64,000 nt of DNA from Halomonas organivorans. Its GTDB lineage: Bacteria; Pseudomonadota; Gammaproteobacteria; Pseudomonadales; Halomonadaceae. The notes below the pieces were generated by a model, which worked only from the letters and a program-made list of their open reading frames with translations, had not been told where the DNA came from and did not search any database. Position 1 is the first letter of the stretch, and each line of letters starts with the position of its first letter. Below, in pieces: positions 32,670 to 41,524 of this stretch. The translations under genes were made by a program, and so were the position numbers. The stretch spans positions 258,931 to 322,930 of the forward strand of contig NZ_JACHXM010000001.1 in assembly GCF_014192055.1 (NCBI RefSeq), in the 5' to 3' direction.

Positions 32670-33355
32670 GCGACAAGGTCACTACCCTCGAGGGCCAGGC
32701 CTGCCTGCAGGGCCTGATGCGCGTCTGGTTCGACTTCGAGCGCCAGCTGAGCCGTGTGCCGATCCTCCAGCGCCTGGAACGCGATCGCTTCACCGACGAC
32801 GACTATCGCCGACTGCTGTGCCATCTGCGCCAGCAGGTGATCGAGGGCGCACGCTGGATCACCCGCGGCGCCTCGAGCTTCGAGCGCGACTTCGCCGACG
32901 TACGCTCGATGGTGATCGAGCACGCCCGAGAGGAACACCGCGACTATGAAATGCTGGAGGCCGACTACGTGGCGGCCGGCGGCGAGCGCCAGACGATCAT
33001 CGACGCCGAGCGCAACGCCGGCAGCGAGGCGCTGCACGCCTTCATGATGTATCGCGCCGGCCAGCCCAACCCCGTCGATCTGATCGGCGCCATGTGGATC
33101 ATCGAGGGGCTCGGCCACAAGATGGCCGACGACTGGGCCCGGCGCATCGATGCGGCCATCGGCGGCGACGGTGGCGCCACGCGCTTCATGCGCTATCACG
33201 GAGCCAACGACGACGCCCACCTGGACAAGCTCTACGCGCTGCTCGACCGGGTCTGCCGCGGCGAGGCCGAGCGCCGCGCCATCCTGCGCACCGCCCGGGT
33301 GGTGGCGCGGCTGTATGCCCTGCAGCTCGAGGAGATCGATCATGAGCCGGCGTAG
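32666..33355 (+). CDS. Haem-oxygenase-like di-iron oxidase (HDO/TenA-PqqC-like fold)
   Basis: A 229-residue all-helical protein. Candidate iron ligands are Glu60, Glu90/His91 ('HAREEHRDYE'), Glu147 ('WIIEGLGHK') and the C-terminal H178-x3-D182-x2-H185 ('RYHGANDDAHL'). That last spacing resembles CADD-type proteins. The family includes oxidases and oxygenases such as UndA, SznF and BesC that cleave or oxidise fatty or amino acids with O2. Partnered with a KAS III-like enzyme, it could oxidise an acyl product. It overlaps the preceding gene by 4 bases and the next by 14. Ligand assignments are by pattern only. Confidence 0.8.
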   Translation: MSDKVTTLEGQACLQGLMRVWFDFERQLSRVPILQRLERDRFTDDDYRRLLCHLRQQVIEGARWITRGASSFERDFADVRSMVIEHAREEHRDYEMLEADYVAAGGERQTIIDAERNAGSEALHAFMMYRAGQPNPVDLIGAMWIIEGLGHKMADDWARRIDAAIGGDGGATRFMRYHGANDDAHLDKLYALLDRVCRGEAERRAILRTARVVARLYALQLEEIDHEPA

Positions 33356-34178
33356 CCCCTTCTTGCGCGCCCTGGAGGCCGACGACACCCTGCCCATCGA
33401 GCGCGAGGCGCTGACGCTGTGGCTCGACGACATGCAGCGCCCCACCCGCTGGTCGCTGCGCCCGCTGCTGCAGCTGGTGCTGGGCGCGCTGCTGCACCTG
33501 ACCTGGTTCTTCAAGCGCCTGCCGCTGCCCCAGTTCCGCGCCCACGGCCTGCTGCAGCGGCTGATCTGCTGGTTCTGCCGCCACGTGGTCAGCCCCGAGG
33601 CCAACCTGTTGATCCTGCGCCACTACGCTACCGAGTCCAACGTGATCAATTTCCTGATCGACAACGGTGCCGCCGGGAAGGTCGAGCCGTTGGCGCTGTA
33701 TCCGCGACGCATCGAGGACATGCTGACGGAGAGCTTCGTCGACCACGACCAGGAGCTGTTCCGGGCCTTCGCCGAGCTTGGCGAGCGCGGCCAGGACAGC
33801 GCGCCGCGGCCGCCGGAGGCGCTGCGCTGGGACCACTGGCGGCCGCTGGACATGGCCGAATTCACGGTCGAGCGCCGGCGCACCCAGGTGCTCGACTTCG
33901 AGAGCGCCCACGTGCTGTTCATGTGCCTGTTCTGTCTCTTGCTGACCCGCGAGGAGTACCGCGACGCCATCAACGGTTTCAACTTGGACCAGTCCATCGC
34001 GCTGCGCATCGGCCGGATGATCGACGACCCGAGCCTCGCCGAGCTGGCCTACAACAAGTATCCGCATTACCTGGTCGGGCCGTGGAACCTCAGTCAGCGC
34101 TTCCTGATGCACGGCTTCTTCACCGAGCACCTCTACGCCCGCCTGGAGGGCCTGCGCCGGGAGACCACCTCGGCGTGA
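33342..34178 (+). CDS. Unrecognised helical protein of the ketoacyl-synthase operon
   Basis: A 278-residue protein I cannot place in a named family with confidence. It is helix-rich with a hydrophobic stretch at about 40-58 that may touch the membrane. Possible metal-binding pairs occur in 'EANLLILRHYATE' (E86, H94), an E187-x2-H190 ('DFESAHVL') and 'HGFFTEHLY' (H257, H263). That would fit a ferritin-like or second di-iron component. The start ATG at 33342 lies 14 bases inside the upstream gene, so it is the fourth coupled cistron. Confidence 0.7.
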   Translation: MSRRSPFLRALEADDTLPIEREALTLWLDDMQRPTRWSLRPLLQLVLGALLHLTWFFKRLPLPQFRAHGLLQRLICWFCRHVVSPEANLLILRHYATESNVINFLIDNGAAGKVEPLALYPRRIEDMLTESFVDHDQELFRAFAELGERGQDSAPRPPEALRWDHWRPLDMAEFTVERRRTQVLDFESAHVLFMCLFCLLLTREEYRDAINGFNLDQSIALRIGRMIDDPSLAELAYNKYPHYLVGPWNLSQRFLMHGFFTEHLYARLEGLRRETTSA

Positions 34179-34254
34179 CTTTCCGGGGGGGCTGAGTACT
34201 ATGGCCGGGTGCGCCATGCACCATGACTTGAAAAAAATTGCAGGGAACAGAACT

Positions 34255-34944
34255 ATGCTGTCGTCAACTCATTGCCGGGCCGCCATCGTGGCCCTTCCGC
34301 TGCTGTGCCTCGCTACCGGCGTCCAGGCCCTGGACTGGGAGGCGGCTCCCACCTACGGCACGGTGAACCTCAACTCCGGCTTCCAGCCCGACCCCTACGT
34401 GACCTCGCTTTCCGCCGGCGGCAGCCGCTCGGCCGACGAGGCCGGTGCCAACTGCAGCGGCTACGTCAGCGACAAGCCCGACCTGGACCTCAACTACGAG
34501 GCCGGACAGTACACCCTGAGCATCTACGCCGAGGCCCAGGAAGACATCACCCTGGTGGTCTACGACGCCGCGGGCAACTGGCACTGCAACGACGACTTCT
34601 CCACGGCGGCCGGCACCAACCCGGGGATCAAGTGGAGCAACCCGCCTTCGGGCAATTACAACATCTGGATCGGCACCTACGCCTCGGGTGGCCTGCCGGA
34701 AGCGACCCTCTATATCTCCGAGGCCGATCCCTCCTGGGGCAGCGGCGGCGGCACGACCGCCGGGAGCGACGATACCGGTATCGAATGGGGCGACAACACC
34801 AGCCAGTGGGCCAACGACGGCGAGTGCGACGATCCGCGCTTCGGCGGGCCTGGCGTGCACTCGATCAACCTCGACGAAGACCGCTATCACGATGCCAACG
34901 ACTGCCGCTCGCTGCATGAGCAGGGGCAGATCTACCTGAAATAG
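34255..34944 (+). CDS. Exported protein with PPC-like domain and Cys-containing C-terminal motif
   Basis: A 229-residue secreted protein with a signal peptide ending at GVQAL. The main part (about 25-160) looks like a bacterial pre-peptidase C-terminal-type beta-sandwich ('YTLSIYAEAQEDITLVVYDA', 'GNYNIWIGTY'). After a Gly/Ser/Thr linker comes 'NTSQWANDGECDDPRFGG...DANDCRSL', a short Cys-bearing, acidic module seen at ends of exported enzymes. There is no protease domain, so it may bind a partner or surface. The start is chosen at ATG 34255, where the signal peptide begins. Confidence 0.75.
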   Translation: MLSSTHCRAAIVALPLLCLATGVQALDWEAAPTYGTVNLNSGFQPDPYVTSLSAGGSRSADEAGANCSGYVSDKPDLDLNYEAGQYTLSIYAEAQEDITLVVYDAAGNWHCNDDFSTAAGTNPGIKWSNPPSGNYNIWIGTYASGGLPEATLYISEADPSWGSGGGTTAGSDDTGIEWGDNTSQWANDGECDDPRFGGPGVHSINLDEDRYHDANDCRSLHEQGQIYLK

Positions 34945-34978
34945 CCCTCGGCGCGCGCCGCCAGCGCGCCCCGTTCCT

Positions 34979-35010
34979 GCCTGGCGCCGGCCACTCGGTC
35001 GGCGCCAGGC
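34979..35010. terminator. Bidirectional hairpin between convergent genes
   Basis: GCCTGGCGCCG (34979-34989) and CGGCGCCAGGC (35000-35010) make a perfect 11-bp stem with a 10-base loop, lying between the PPC-like gene (stop 34944) and the DUF3422 gene (stop 35019). It is followed by a pyrimidine-rich but not T-rich tract on the plus strand. Confidence 0.65.
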
Positions 35011-35018
35011 CTTCCCTC

Positions 35019-36257
35019 CTAGTGGTGGCGCTTCACCCGCCAGATCCGCCAGGCCAGCGCGGCAATCGCCAGGACCGCCAGCGGGCCGAAAATCGCGACG
35101 GCACGACGCGGAGCGATGGGCATGCCCAACGCCTCGAGGCTGTGCAGCGCCAGTTCGATCAGGCTGAAGATGTAGTAGCTGATGACGATGATCGACAGGC
35201 CCTCGACGGCCTTCTGGATCTTCAACTGGCTGCTGGTGCGCTCGTTGAGGCTGCGCAGCATCTCGACGTTCTGCTCCTCGATCTCGACCTGGGCGCGAGT
35301 CCGCAGCAGGTCGTTGAGGCGGGCCACGTTTTCGGCCAGCCGCTCCTGGCGACGATCCACCGCAGCGCAGTAGCGCACCGTGGGCTGGAAGCGGCGCATC
35401 AGAAAGATACCCAGCCGCTGGCAGTCGCCGACCCGAGTCTCACGCAGCTCCTCGACCCGGGCGAAGACGATTCGCGCATAGGCGTCCGTGGCGGCGAAAC
35501 GATGTCGGCTACGCGCGCCGCTGCGCTCGAGCCGCGCCGACAGCGAGGCGATCGCCGCCAGCAAGGGGCGCGGCCCCTCGGGACGGTCTTCGGCGTTGCG
35601 GTCGGAGAGTTCGCCCAGCTCCGCCTCGAAGGTCGCCAGCTCGGTGCCAAGCGCCTTGGCCTGAGGCAGCGCCAGGGAGGCCATCATGCGATAGGTCTCG
35701 ATCTCCAGCAGCCGCCGAGCGATACGTCCGAGGCGGAAGTCGTTGAGGGCTCGATTGACGATCAGCAGCCGGTTGACGCCACCCTCGTCGAGGCGAAAAT
35801 CGCTCCAGGCCGTGGCGTCACCGCCAGCGACCCGCGAGCCGGCGGGATCGCGAAAGCCATAGTGGGCGGTGTCACCGGCCCAGCTCTCCTCGGTCTCGAT
35901 CCGGATCAGGGTGGCATTGATCAGCGCCTCGTGATGGTTCGAGGCGATCTCGGCCAGCCGGGGCGGCGGCGTGGGCCACAGCGGATCGCCGTCGGCGATC
36001 GGCACCATCAGCGTCAGGGTGAAGAACTCGGTATGACGCTCCCACTTCAGCACTTGGCCGCCGTCGAGGGTGAGGATGCCCTGGACGGCGTCGAGCGCCG
36101 GGGAGGTACCGGTCAGCTCGCACAGCCGATGGACGATGCCGTCACAGACGCCGTCGGTGTCGAGGAAGGCATAGTGGTGGAGGTGAGCCGGCCCGGCGAA
36201 GTAGATCGAGGGCCGGGCATGCAGCTCGTTGTGCAGTTGTTCGCGCTGGGGATGCAT
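35019..36257 (-). CDS. DUF3422 family protein
   Basis: A 412-residue protein with the DUF3422 opening 'HPQREQLHNELHARPSIYF', 'KWERHTEFFTLTLMVP', a long alpha-helical middle with predicted coiled coil ('ERLAENVARLNDLLRTRAQ') and two C-terminal membrane helices (about 345-365 and 385-405). It is probably an inner-membrane-anchored cytoplasmic protein; function unknown. Monocistronic. Confidence 0.88.
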   Translation of the reverse strand: MHPQREQLHNELHARPSIYFAGPAHLHHYAFLDTDGVCDGIVHRLCELTGTSPALDAVQGILTLDGGQVLKWERHTEFFTLTLMVPIADGDPLWPTPPPRLAEIASNHHEALINATLIRIETEESWAGDTAHYGFRDPAGSRVAGGDATAWSDFRLDEGGVNRLLIVNRALNDFRLGRIARRLLEIETYRMMASLALPQAKALGTELATFEAELGELSDRNAEDRPEGPRPLLAAIASLSARLERSGARSRHRFAATDAYARIVFARVEELRETRVGDCQRLGIFLMRRFQPTVRYCAAVDRRQERLAENVARLNDLLRTRAQVEIEEQNVEMLRSLNERTSSQLKIQKAVEGLSIIVISYYIFSLIELALHSLEALGMPIAPRRAVAIFGPLAVLAIAALAWRIWRVKRHH

Positions 36258-36411
36258 GGTCAGGGGCTTGATCAGAGTGGAAGCCTCCGAGACTACGGGG
36301 CTGGGCGCCGACGTCCACCCTGCAGCGCTGCATGAGCCATCGCCGAATGGCCGAAGCTGGAGACCATAACATCATGGAATCATGGGGTTAGCCTCCGAAG
36401 CGAGAACGCGA

Positions 36412-36436
36412 GCAGCGTGAGAGCCGCTCACGCTGC
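36412..36436. terminator. Stem-loop downstream of the CorA-like gene
   Basis: GCAGCGTGAG (36412-36421) pairs perfectly with CTCACGCTGC (36427-36436) around a 5-base loop, about 30 bases past the stop of the CorA-like gene at 36465. No T-run follows on the minus strand. Confidence 0.5.
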
Positions 36437-36464
36437 GTCACTATGCCCTACCCCGGCGCCACGG

Positions 36465-37433
36465 TCACAGCCATTTGACGCGCCGGAACCACCATAGCAG
36501 GCCGCCGCCAATCGCCAGCATCACGCCCATCACGATGAAGTAGCCGTAGCGGTAGGCGAGCTCGGGCATATGGCTGAAGTTCATGCCATAGATACCGGCG
36601 ATGAAGGTCAACGGCACGAAGATGGCGGTAATCACCGTCAGCACCCGCATGGTCTGGTTGAGCTGGTGCGACGACAGCGACAGGTAGCCGTCGATCAGGT
36701 CGCCGCAGATGTCGTAGTACATCTGCGTCAGGCTGTGCAGGCGTTCGAAGCGCTCGTGCACGTCGTTGATGGCGTGCAGCGTTTCCTCGTTGCCACGCGG
36801 CAGATGGGCATAGTCGTAGGCGGTAAGCTCCTGGGTGATGCCCAGGTGATAGTTGAATACCCGGCGCATCTTCACCAGCCGGGAGCGATAGCCGATCACC
36901 CGGCGCATCAGGGCATCGCTGCCGTCCTCGATCAGGGCGTCCTCCAGGTCGCTCAGCTCGTTCTCGAAGGCCAGCAGGCTGTCCAGATAGTAACCGGCAG
37001 AGGCATACATGACCCGCAGCGCCACGTATTCCGGCGAGCGCGCCAGCAGATGGCCGGCATCCTGGGCCATCAACCGGTCGATGCTCAGTGCCAGCCCGGG
37101 GTGCAGGCTGATCAGGAACCGTTCACCGAGGAAGAAGGCGATTCGCTGGGGCTGGTAGGCAAGATCGGCGTCGAAGGAGGAGATGCCGCGATAGAGGATC
37201 AAGGTATGGTCCTCGAACTCCTCGATCTTGGGTGGATGGCGGTCGCGATGGGCATCATCGATGGCCAACGGATGACAGCCGAAGGCCTCCAGCAAGGCCC
37301 GCTCGGCGGCCAGGGGCTCGCCCTGCAGGTCGATCCAGATGTGGCTTTGCGGCTCTGCCCGCCAGCGCTCGATCAAGGATTCGTCGCCTTGGGCAAGGCG
37401 GCCCGCGGCATCCACCAGCAGCGTGCGTATCAT
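36465..37433 (-). CDS. CorA/ZntB-family divalent metal transporter
   Basis: A 322-residue protein. A cytoplasmic funnel domain ('HIWIDLQGEPLAAERALLEA', 'HPPKIEEFEDHTLILYRG') leads to a long stalk helix and two C-terminal membrane helices, separated by the YGMNF selectivity motif ('PLTFIAGIYGMNFSHMPEL'). The basic C-terminus (RRVKWL) is typical. It transports Mg2+, Ni2+/Co2+ or, in ZntB, Zn2+; sequence alone does not settle which. ATG 37433 gives normal length; ATG 37469 is an alternative. Confidence 0.9.
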   Translation of the reverse strand: MIRTLLVDAAGRLAQGDESLIERWRAEPQSHIWIDLQGEPLAAERALLEAFGCHPLAIDDAHRDRHPPKIEEFEDHTLILYRGISSFDADLAYQPQRIAFFLGERFLISLHPGLALSIDRLMAQDAGHLLARSPEYVALRVMYASAGYYLDSLLAFENELSDLEDALIEDGSDALMRRVIGYRSRLVKMRRVFNYHLGITQELTAYDYAHLPRGNEETLHAINDVHERFERLHSLTQMYYDICGDLIDGYLSLSSHQLNQTMRVLTVITAIFVPLTFIAGIYGMNFSHMPELAYRYGYFIVMGVMLAIGGGLLWWFRRVKWL

Positions 37434-37519
37434 CGAGTGGTCATCCTGTACCGGGACAATGGGAGGCATCATGCGGCAAAGCCCACCGCCTTGCCCACCC
37501 CCGAGCCAATGGAGACCAA

Positions 37520-38710
37520 ATGACCGATACATCACGACGACCCGGCGAGGTCTTCCGCGCCTTCCTGCTGCTGGGCCTGAGCGCTTTCGGCGGGCCCATC
37601 GCCCATCTCGGCTACTTCCGCCAGGAGTTCGTGATCCGGCGCCGCTGGCTCGACGAGCACGCCTATGCCGACCTGGTGGCGCTGTGCCAGTTCCTGCCGG
37701 GGCCTGCCAGCAGCCAGGTGGGATTCGCCCTGGGGCTGATGCGCGCCGGCCCCCTCGGCGGACTGGCCGCCTGGACGGCCTTCACGCTGCCATCGGCCCT
37801 GCTGCTGATGGGCTTCGCGCTGGGAGCGGCGAGCCTGTCGGGCCCTCTGGGCAGCGGGCTGCTGCACGGCCTCAAGGTGGTGGCGGTGGCGATCATCGCC
37901 CACGCGGTGTGGGGCATGGCCCGAACCCTCTGCCCCGATAGGGTCCGGGCCACGATCGCCGTGGGGGCCGCCCTGCTGGTCATCGCCGCCGGCGACGCGG
38001 GCAGTCAGGTGATGGCCATCGCCCTCGGAGGCCTGATCGGGCTGGCCGCCTGCCGGGAGGCCGGCCGCGTGTCGCCCGCGGCGTTGGACTTCGCCGTCTC
38101 TAGACGCGCAGGGCTGGCGTGCCTGGCAGTGTTCACGTTGCTGCTGGCGGGCCTTCCCTTGCTGGTGATGGCCGGTGCTGGCCAGGGCGTGGCGCTGTTC
38201 GATGCCTTCTATCGGTCGGGGGCACTGGTGTTCGGTGGTGGGCACGTCGTGCTGCCGCTGCTGGAGGCCGAGGTCGTGCGCACCGGCTGGCTGAGCGCCG
38301 ATACCTTCCTGGCCGGCTACGGAGCGGCGCAGGCGGTCCCGGGCCCCTTGTTCACCTTCGCCGCCTATCTGGGCATGACGACGGGCGGCGTGACGGGGGC
38401 ACTGCTGGCCCTGGTGGCGATCTTCCTGCCGGGTCTGCTGCTGCTGGTGGGCATCGTGCCGTTCTGGAACCGCTTGCGGACTCGGCCCGGGGTCCAGGCG
38501 CTGATGCGCGGCGCCAATGCCGCCGTGGTGGGTCTGCTGGGGGCAACCCTCTACCAGCCGGTGTGGACGAGCGCCATCCTGGGGCCGGCAGAGTTCGCCC
38601 TGGCACTGGCCGGCTTCGCCTTGCTGTCGGTGTGGCAGCGCCCGGCCTGGACGGTAGTGCTGGTCTGCGGCCTGGGCGGCATGCTGCTGGGCCTGCCCTC
38701 GACGCCCTGA
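37520..38710 (+). CDS. chrA: Chromate transporter, ChrA family
   Basis: A 396-residue CHR protein made of two homologous halves. The first is 'FLLLGLSAFGGPIAHLGYFR', 'EHAYADLVALCQFLPGPASS' and 'VGFALG'; the second repeats the pattern with 'SGALVFGGGHVVLPLLEAEVV', 'AGYGAAQAVPGPLFTFAAYLG'. Such long-chain CHR proteins export chromate from the cytoplasm using the membrane potential. The start at 37520 has GGAG just upstream. It is divergent from the CorA-like gene. No chrB regulator is adjacent. Confidence 0.93.
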   Translation: MTDTSRRPGEVFRAFLLLGLSAFGGPIAHLGYFRQEFVIRRRWLDEHAYADLVALCQFLPGPASSQVGFALGLMRAGPLGGLAAWTAFTLPSALLLMGFALGAASLSGPLGSGLLHGLKVVAVAIIAHAVWGMARTLCPDRVRATIAVGAALLVIAAGDAGSQVMAIALGGLIGLAACREAGRVSPAALDFAVSRRAGLACLAVFTLLLAGLPLLVMAGAGQGVALFDAFYRSGALVFGGGHVVLPLLEAEVVRTGWLSADTFLAGYGAAQAVPGPLFTFAAYLGMTTGGVTGALLALVAIFLPGLLLLVGIVPFWNRLRTRPGVQALMRGANAAVVGLLGATLYQPVWTSAILGPAEFALALAGFALLSVWQRPAWTVVLVCGLGGMLLGLPSTP

Positions 38711-38774
38711 CGCCATGGCCGCCCAGGCGGGCGGTCATCGGCAGGCCGCGAGGCCCGGCAAAGCCCGCCAGGGT

Positions 38775-39488
38775 TCAGGCGTCGGCCTCGTGGGCGGCCT
38801 TGAGGCGATAGAATTCCTCGACCACGGCATCCATGGCGCCCGCGTCATAGTCGCACAGCCCGCTGACCACCAGCTTCTTGGAACCGGTGCCGACCTCCTC
38901 GCCGCCGGCGCGGATGCGGAACTCGAGCAGCACGTCGCCACGCTTGCCGGCTACCTCCAGGGAGGCATCGATCAGTTCCAGGCCAGGCTCGATGCCGTTC
39001 AGGCGCTCGAGCGAGAACCCCATGCTGTCGTAGATCACCAGCGGGCGCTTGGGGTTGAACATCACGCCCTTGTCTTCCATCAACGGCTTCAGGTAGTGCG
39101 GGAAATTCTTGCCCGAGAAGGCCACATAGCAGCGAGTGAAGGCCTCCACCACCGACTCGTCATGGGTCGTGTTACCACCGCGCTCCACCTCGAGATAGCA
39201 CTTGCCGCCGTCGTCTCGCACCCGAATGCGACCGTCATCGTCCTCGACGAAGTCCAGCGGCACGCCGGCACCGACCATGCTCAAGAAGCGGAAGGTCATG
39301 TGCTGGGAGAGTCCGAAGCGCGCCAGTACCAGGGCGAAAAGCAGGTCGCCGGGCACGCAGAAACGCCGCGCATCCGGGTTGTGGATGGGGTTGAAGTCAC
39401 CGGCGACGCGCTTGGCGAAGCGGCTCGCCTGCTCTGACGAGATGCAGAGTCGCGAACCCGCGCGCGAGTGGTAATCATCGAGAAACAT
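38775..39488 (-). CDS. DUF3581 family protein
   Basis: A 237-residue protein with the recognisable DUF3581 opening 'MFLDDYHSRAGSRLCISSEQ' then 'ASRFAKRVAGDFNPIHNPDA' and 'RRFCVPGDLLFALVLARFGL'. The first part resembles a hot-dog/MaoC-type fold ('GDFNPIH'), so acyl-group binding is possible. ATG 39488 fits the family N-terminus; a longer in-frame stretch upstream is not coding. Monocistronic. Confidence 0.88.
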   Translation of the reverse strand: MFLDDYHSRAGSRLCISSEQASRFAKRVAGDFNPIHNPDARRFCVPGDLLFALVLARFGLSQHMTFRFLSMVGAGVPLDFVEDDDGRIRVRDDGGKCYLEVERGGNTTHDESVVEAFTRCYVAFSGKNFPHYLKPLMEDKGVMFNPKRPLVIYDSMGFSLERLNGIEPGLELIDASLEVAGKRGDVLLEFRIRAGGEEVGTGSKKLVVSGLCDYDAGAMDAVVEEFYRLKAAHEADA

Positions 39489-39707
39489 GCGTCTAGAGCC
39501 TGCCCTGAAGTCGTTGGCGATGCGTATCTGGTCACGGCCGAAGCCGGGGGAGGCCAGATGATGCCACAAAATTGCCTGGTTCGGGCGGCCGATCCTCCCA
39601 TAGTGCATCGTCGTTAGCGTTGATCCAAGCCCATGTCCCCCTACCAAAGGGGCAAGCGCATCAGCGCTTTGGCTGAGTACGCTGATGCTAGTGTTCAGGT
39701 GAATCGG

Positions 39708-41240
39708 ATGCTTTCGCCCACTTCTCTGCCACGGATGATCGACGCCATGCTGACCCTCTGTCGCTTTCCCCACCGGACCCGGCATCTCACAGGACGACCC
39801 GGCATCCTTCTCCCGCTCCTGGGGCTGGCCCTGCTGACGCTTCCCGCCTCGCCCGCCCTCGCCGCCGCCGGCGAGATCGATCTGACGCAATCCTTCGTCG
39901 GTGGCCTGGCCGTGGTGATCTTCATCCTGGCCTATAGCCTGGTCATGGCCGAGGAGAAGATCCACATGCGCAAGTCCAAGCCGGTGCTGGTGGCGGCCGG
40001 TATCATCTGGGGCTTGATCGGCTGGATCTACGTGCAGTCGGGCCTGCCGGACGCCTCGGAACATGCCTTTCGCACCACGCTGCTCGAATTCACCGAGCTG
40101 ATGCTGTTCCTGCTGGTGGCGATGACCTACATCAATGCCATGGACGAGCGCGGCGTCTTCGACGCCCTGCGCGCCTGGATGGTGCACAAGGGCTTCAGCT
40201 TTCGATCGCTGTTCTGGATCACCGGGCTGCTGGCCTTCGTGATCTCGCCGGTGGCCGACAACATGACCACGGCGCTGCTGATGTGTGCCGTGGTCACCAA
40301 GGTGGCGGAAGGCGACAAGCGCTTCATCAACCTCGCCTGCATCAATATCGTGGTCGCCGCCAACGCCGGCGGCGCCTTCAGCCCCTTCGGCGACATCACC
40401 ACCCTGCTGGTGTGGCAAGCGGGGATCGTCAAGTTCCACGAGTTCTTCGAGCTGCTGACGCCATCGCTGGTGAACTTCCTGATCCCGGCCCTGGCGATGA
40501 ATGCCTTCATCAAGAACCGCAAGCCGGCGGCCCTGGAGGAAGAGATCTACATGAAGCGCGGGGCCCGGCGCATCATCCTGCTGTTCATCCTCACCGTGGC
40601 GACCGCGGTCGCCTACCACACGCTGCTGAAGCTGCCGCCGGTACTGGGCATGATGACCGGCCTTGGCTATCTGCAGTTCTTCGGCTACTACCTGCGCCAG
40701 ACCCTGCCACGCTCCCTGGCGCGCAAGCGCTCGCTCTACACCCAGCGCGGCGACTGGAAGCGCCTCGAGCAGTTGGGCAGCGTGGTGCCGTTCGATGTCT
40801 TCAGCCGGGTGGCCCGAGCCGAGTGGGATACCCTGCTGTTCTTCTACGGCGTGGTGATGTGCGTCGGGGGGCTGGGCTTCATGGGCTACCTGTCGCTGCT
40901 CTCCGACGCGCTCTACACCCAGTGGCATGCCACTGGCGCCAACATCGCCCTGGGGGTGATCTCGGCGGTGATCGACAACATTCCCGTCATGTTCGCGGTG
41001 CTGACCATGGAGCCGGACATGTCCCACGGCCATTGGCTGTTGATCACCCTGACCGCGGGGGTCGGCGGCAGCCTGCTGTCGGTGGGCTCGGCGGCCGGCG
41101 TCGCGCTGATGGGCCAGGCACGGGGCAGCTACACCTTCCTGGGTCACCTGCGCTGGACACCGGTGATCGCCCTGGGCTACGCCGCAAGCGTAGCCACCCA
41201 TTTGTGGCTCAACGCCGGCAGTTTCGGCATCTATAACTAG
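39708..41240 (+). CDS. nhaD: Na+/H+ antiporter NhaD
   Basis: A 510-residue integral membrane protein of the IT superfamily. After a signal-like first helix ending 'PALAAAGEIDL' come 'ILAYSLVMAEEKIHMRKSKP', 'AFVISPVADNMTTALLMCAV', 'VAANAGGAFSPFGDITTLLV' and 'ISAVIDNIPVMFAVLTM', the conserved acidic helix motifs of NhaD. It expels Na+ in exchange for protons, central to salt and alkali tolerance. The start is taken at ATG 39708 with AGGTGA five bases upstream; ATG 39735 and 39747 are alternatives. Confidence 0.94.
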   Translation: MLSPTSLPRMIDAMLTLCRFPHRTRHLTGRPGILLPLLGLALLTLPASPALAAAGEIDLTQSFVGGLAVVIFILAYSLVMAEEKIHMRKSKPVLVAAGIIWGLIGWIYVQSGLPDASEHAFRTTLLEFTELMLFLLVAMTYINAMDERGVFDALRAWMVHKGFSFRSLFWITGLLAFVISPVADNMTTALLMCAVVTKVAEGDKRFINLACINIVVAANAGGAFSPFGDITTLLVWQAGIVKFHEFFELLTPSLVNFLIPALAMNAFIKNRKPAALEEEIYMKRGARRIILLFILTVATAVAYHTLLKLPPVLGMMTGLGYLQFFGYYLRQTLPRSLARKRSLYTQRGDWKRLEQLGSVVPFDVFSRVARAEWDTLLFFYGVVMCVGGLGFMGYLSLLSDALYTQWHATGANIALGVISAVIDNIPVMFAVLTMEPDMSHGHWLLITLTAGVGGSLLSVGSAAGVALMGQARGSYTFLGHLRWTPVIALGYAASVATHLWLNAGSFGIYN

Positions 41241-41524
41241 CCGGCCTGCTCAATGGTGAAAAAGCACATGACTTTCATTGCCTTCCCGTCATATAGCGAA
41301 TGAGGGTAAGCTGTGCCGAAACGTACGCTCGACCGCTCGCTTGAGTGCGGTCGACCCCGACGCCTCGATAACAACGATGCCCGGACAGGGCCGCAGGGAG
41401 ATAGCGCTATCGTCCCCTTCCCCATGCCGCTGACGACAGCCCGAATCTCGCATCGCCTTCCGGCTGGCCATCCAGGCCCGGCCGGGAAGCGCCGCATGCA
41501 CCAGCGCCTCGTGGAGGCCGCCCG

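Noticed and set aside
39489..39707. A riboswitch ahead of nhaD
   Set aside because: The 219-base spacer shows no strong conserved stem arrangement that I can recognise; without alignment a sodium-sensing RNA cannot be claimed.
38775..41201. An 808-residue minus-strand open frame across the DUF3581 gene and the antisense of nhaD
   Set aside because: Only its C-terminal 237 residues match a protein family (DUF3581). The rest is Arg/Gln/His-rich sequence produced by reading the antisense of nhaD in GC-rich DNA.
41241..41524. A small gene between nhaD and the phosphate-binding-like gene
   Set aside because: Frames here are short, Arg/Pro-rich and lack ribosome sites; the stretch is probably only promoter and leader for the sensory cassette.
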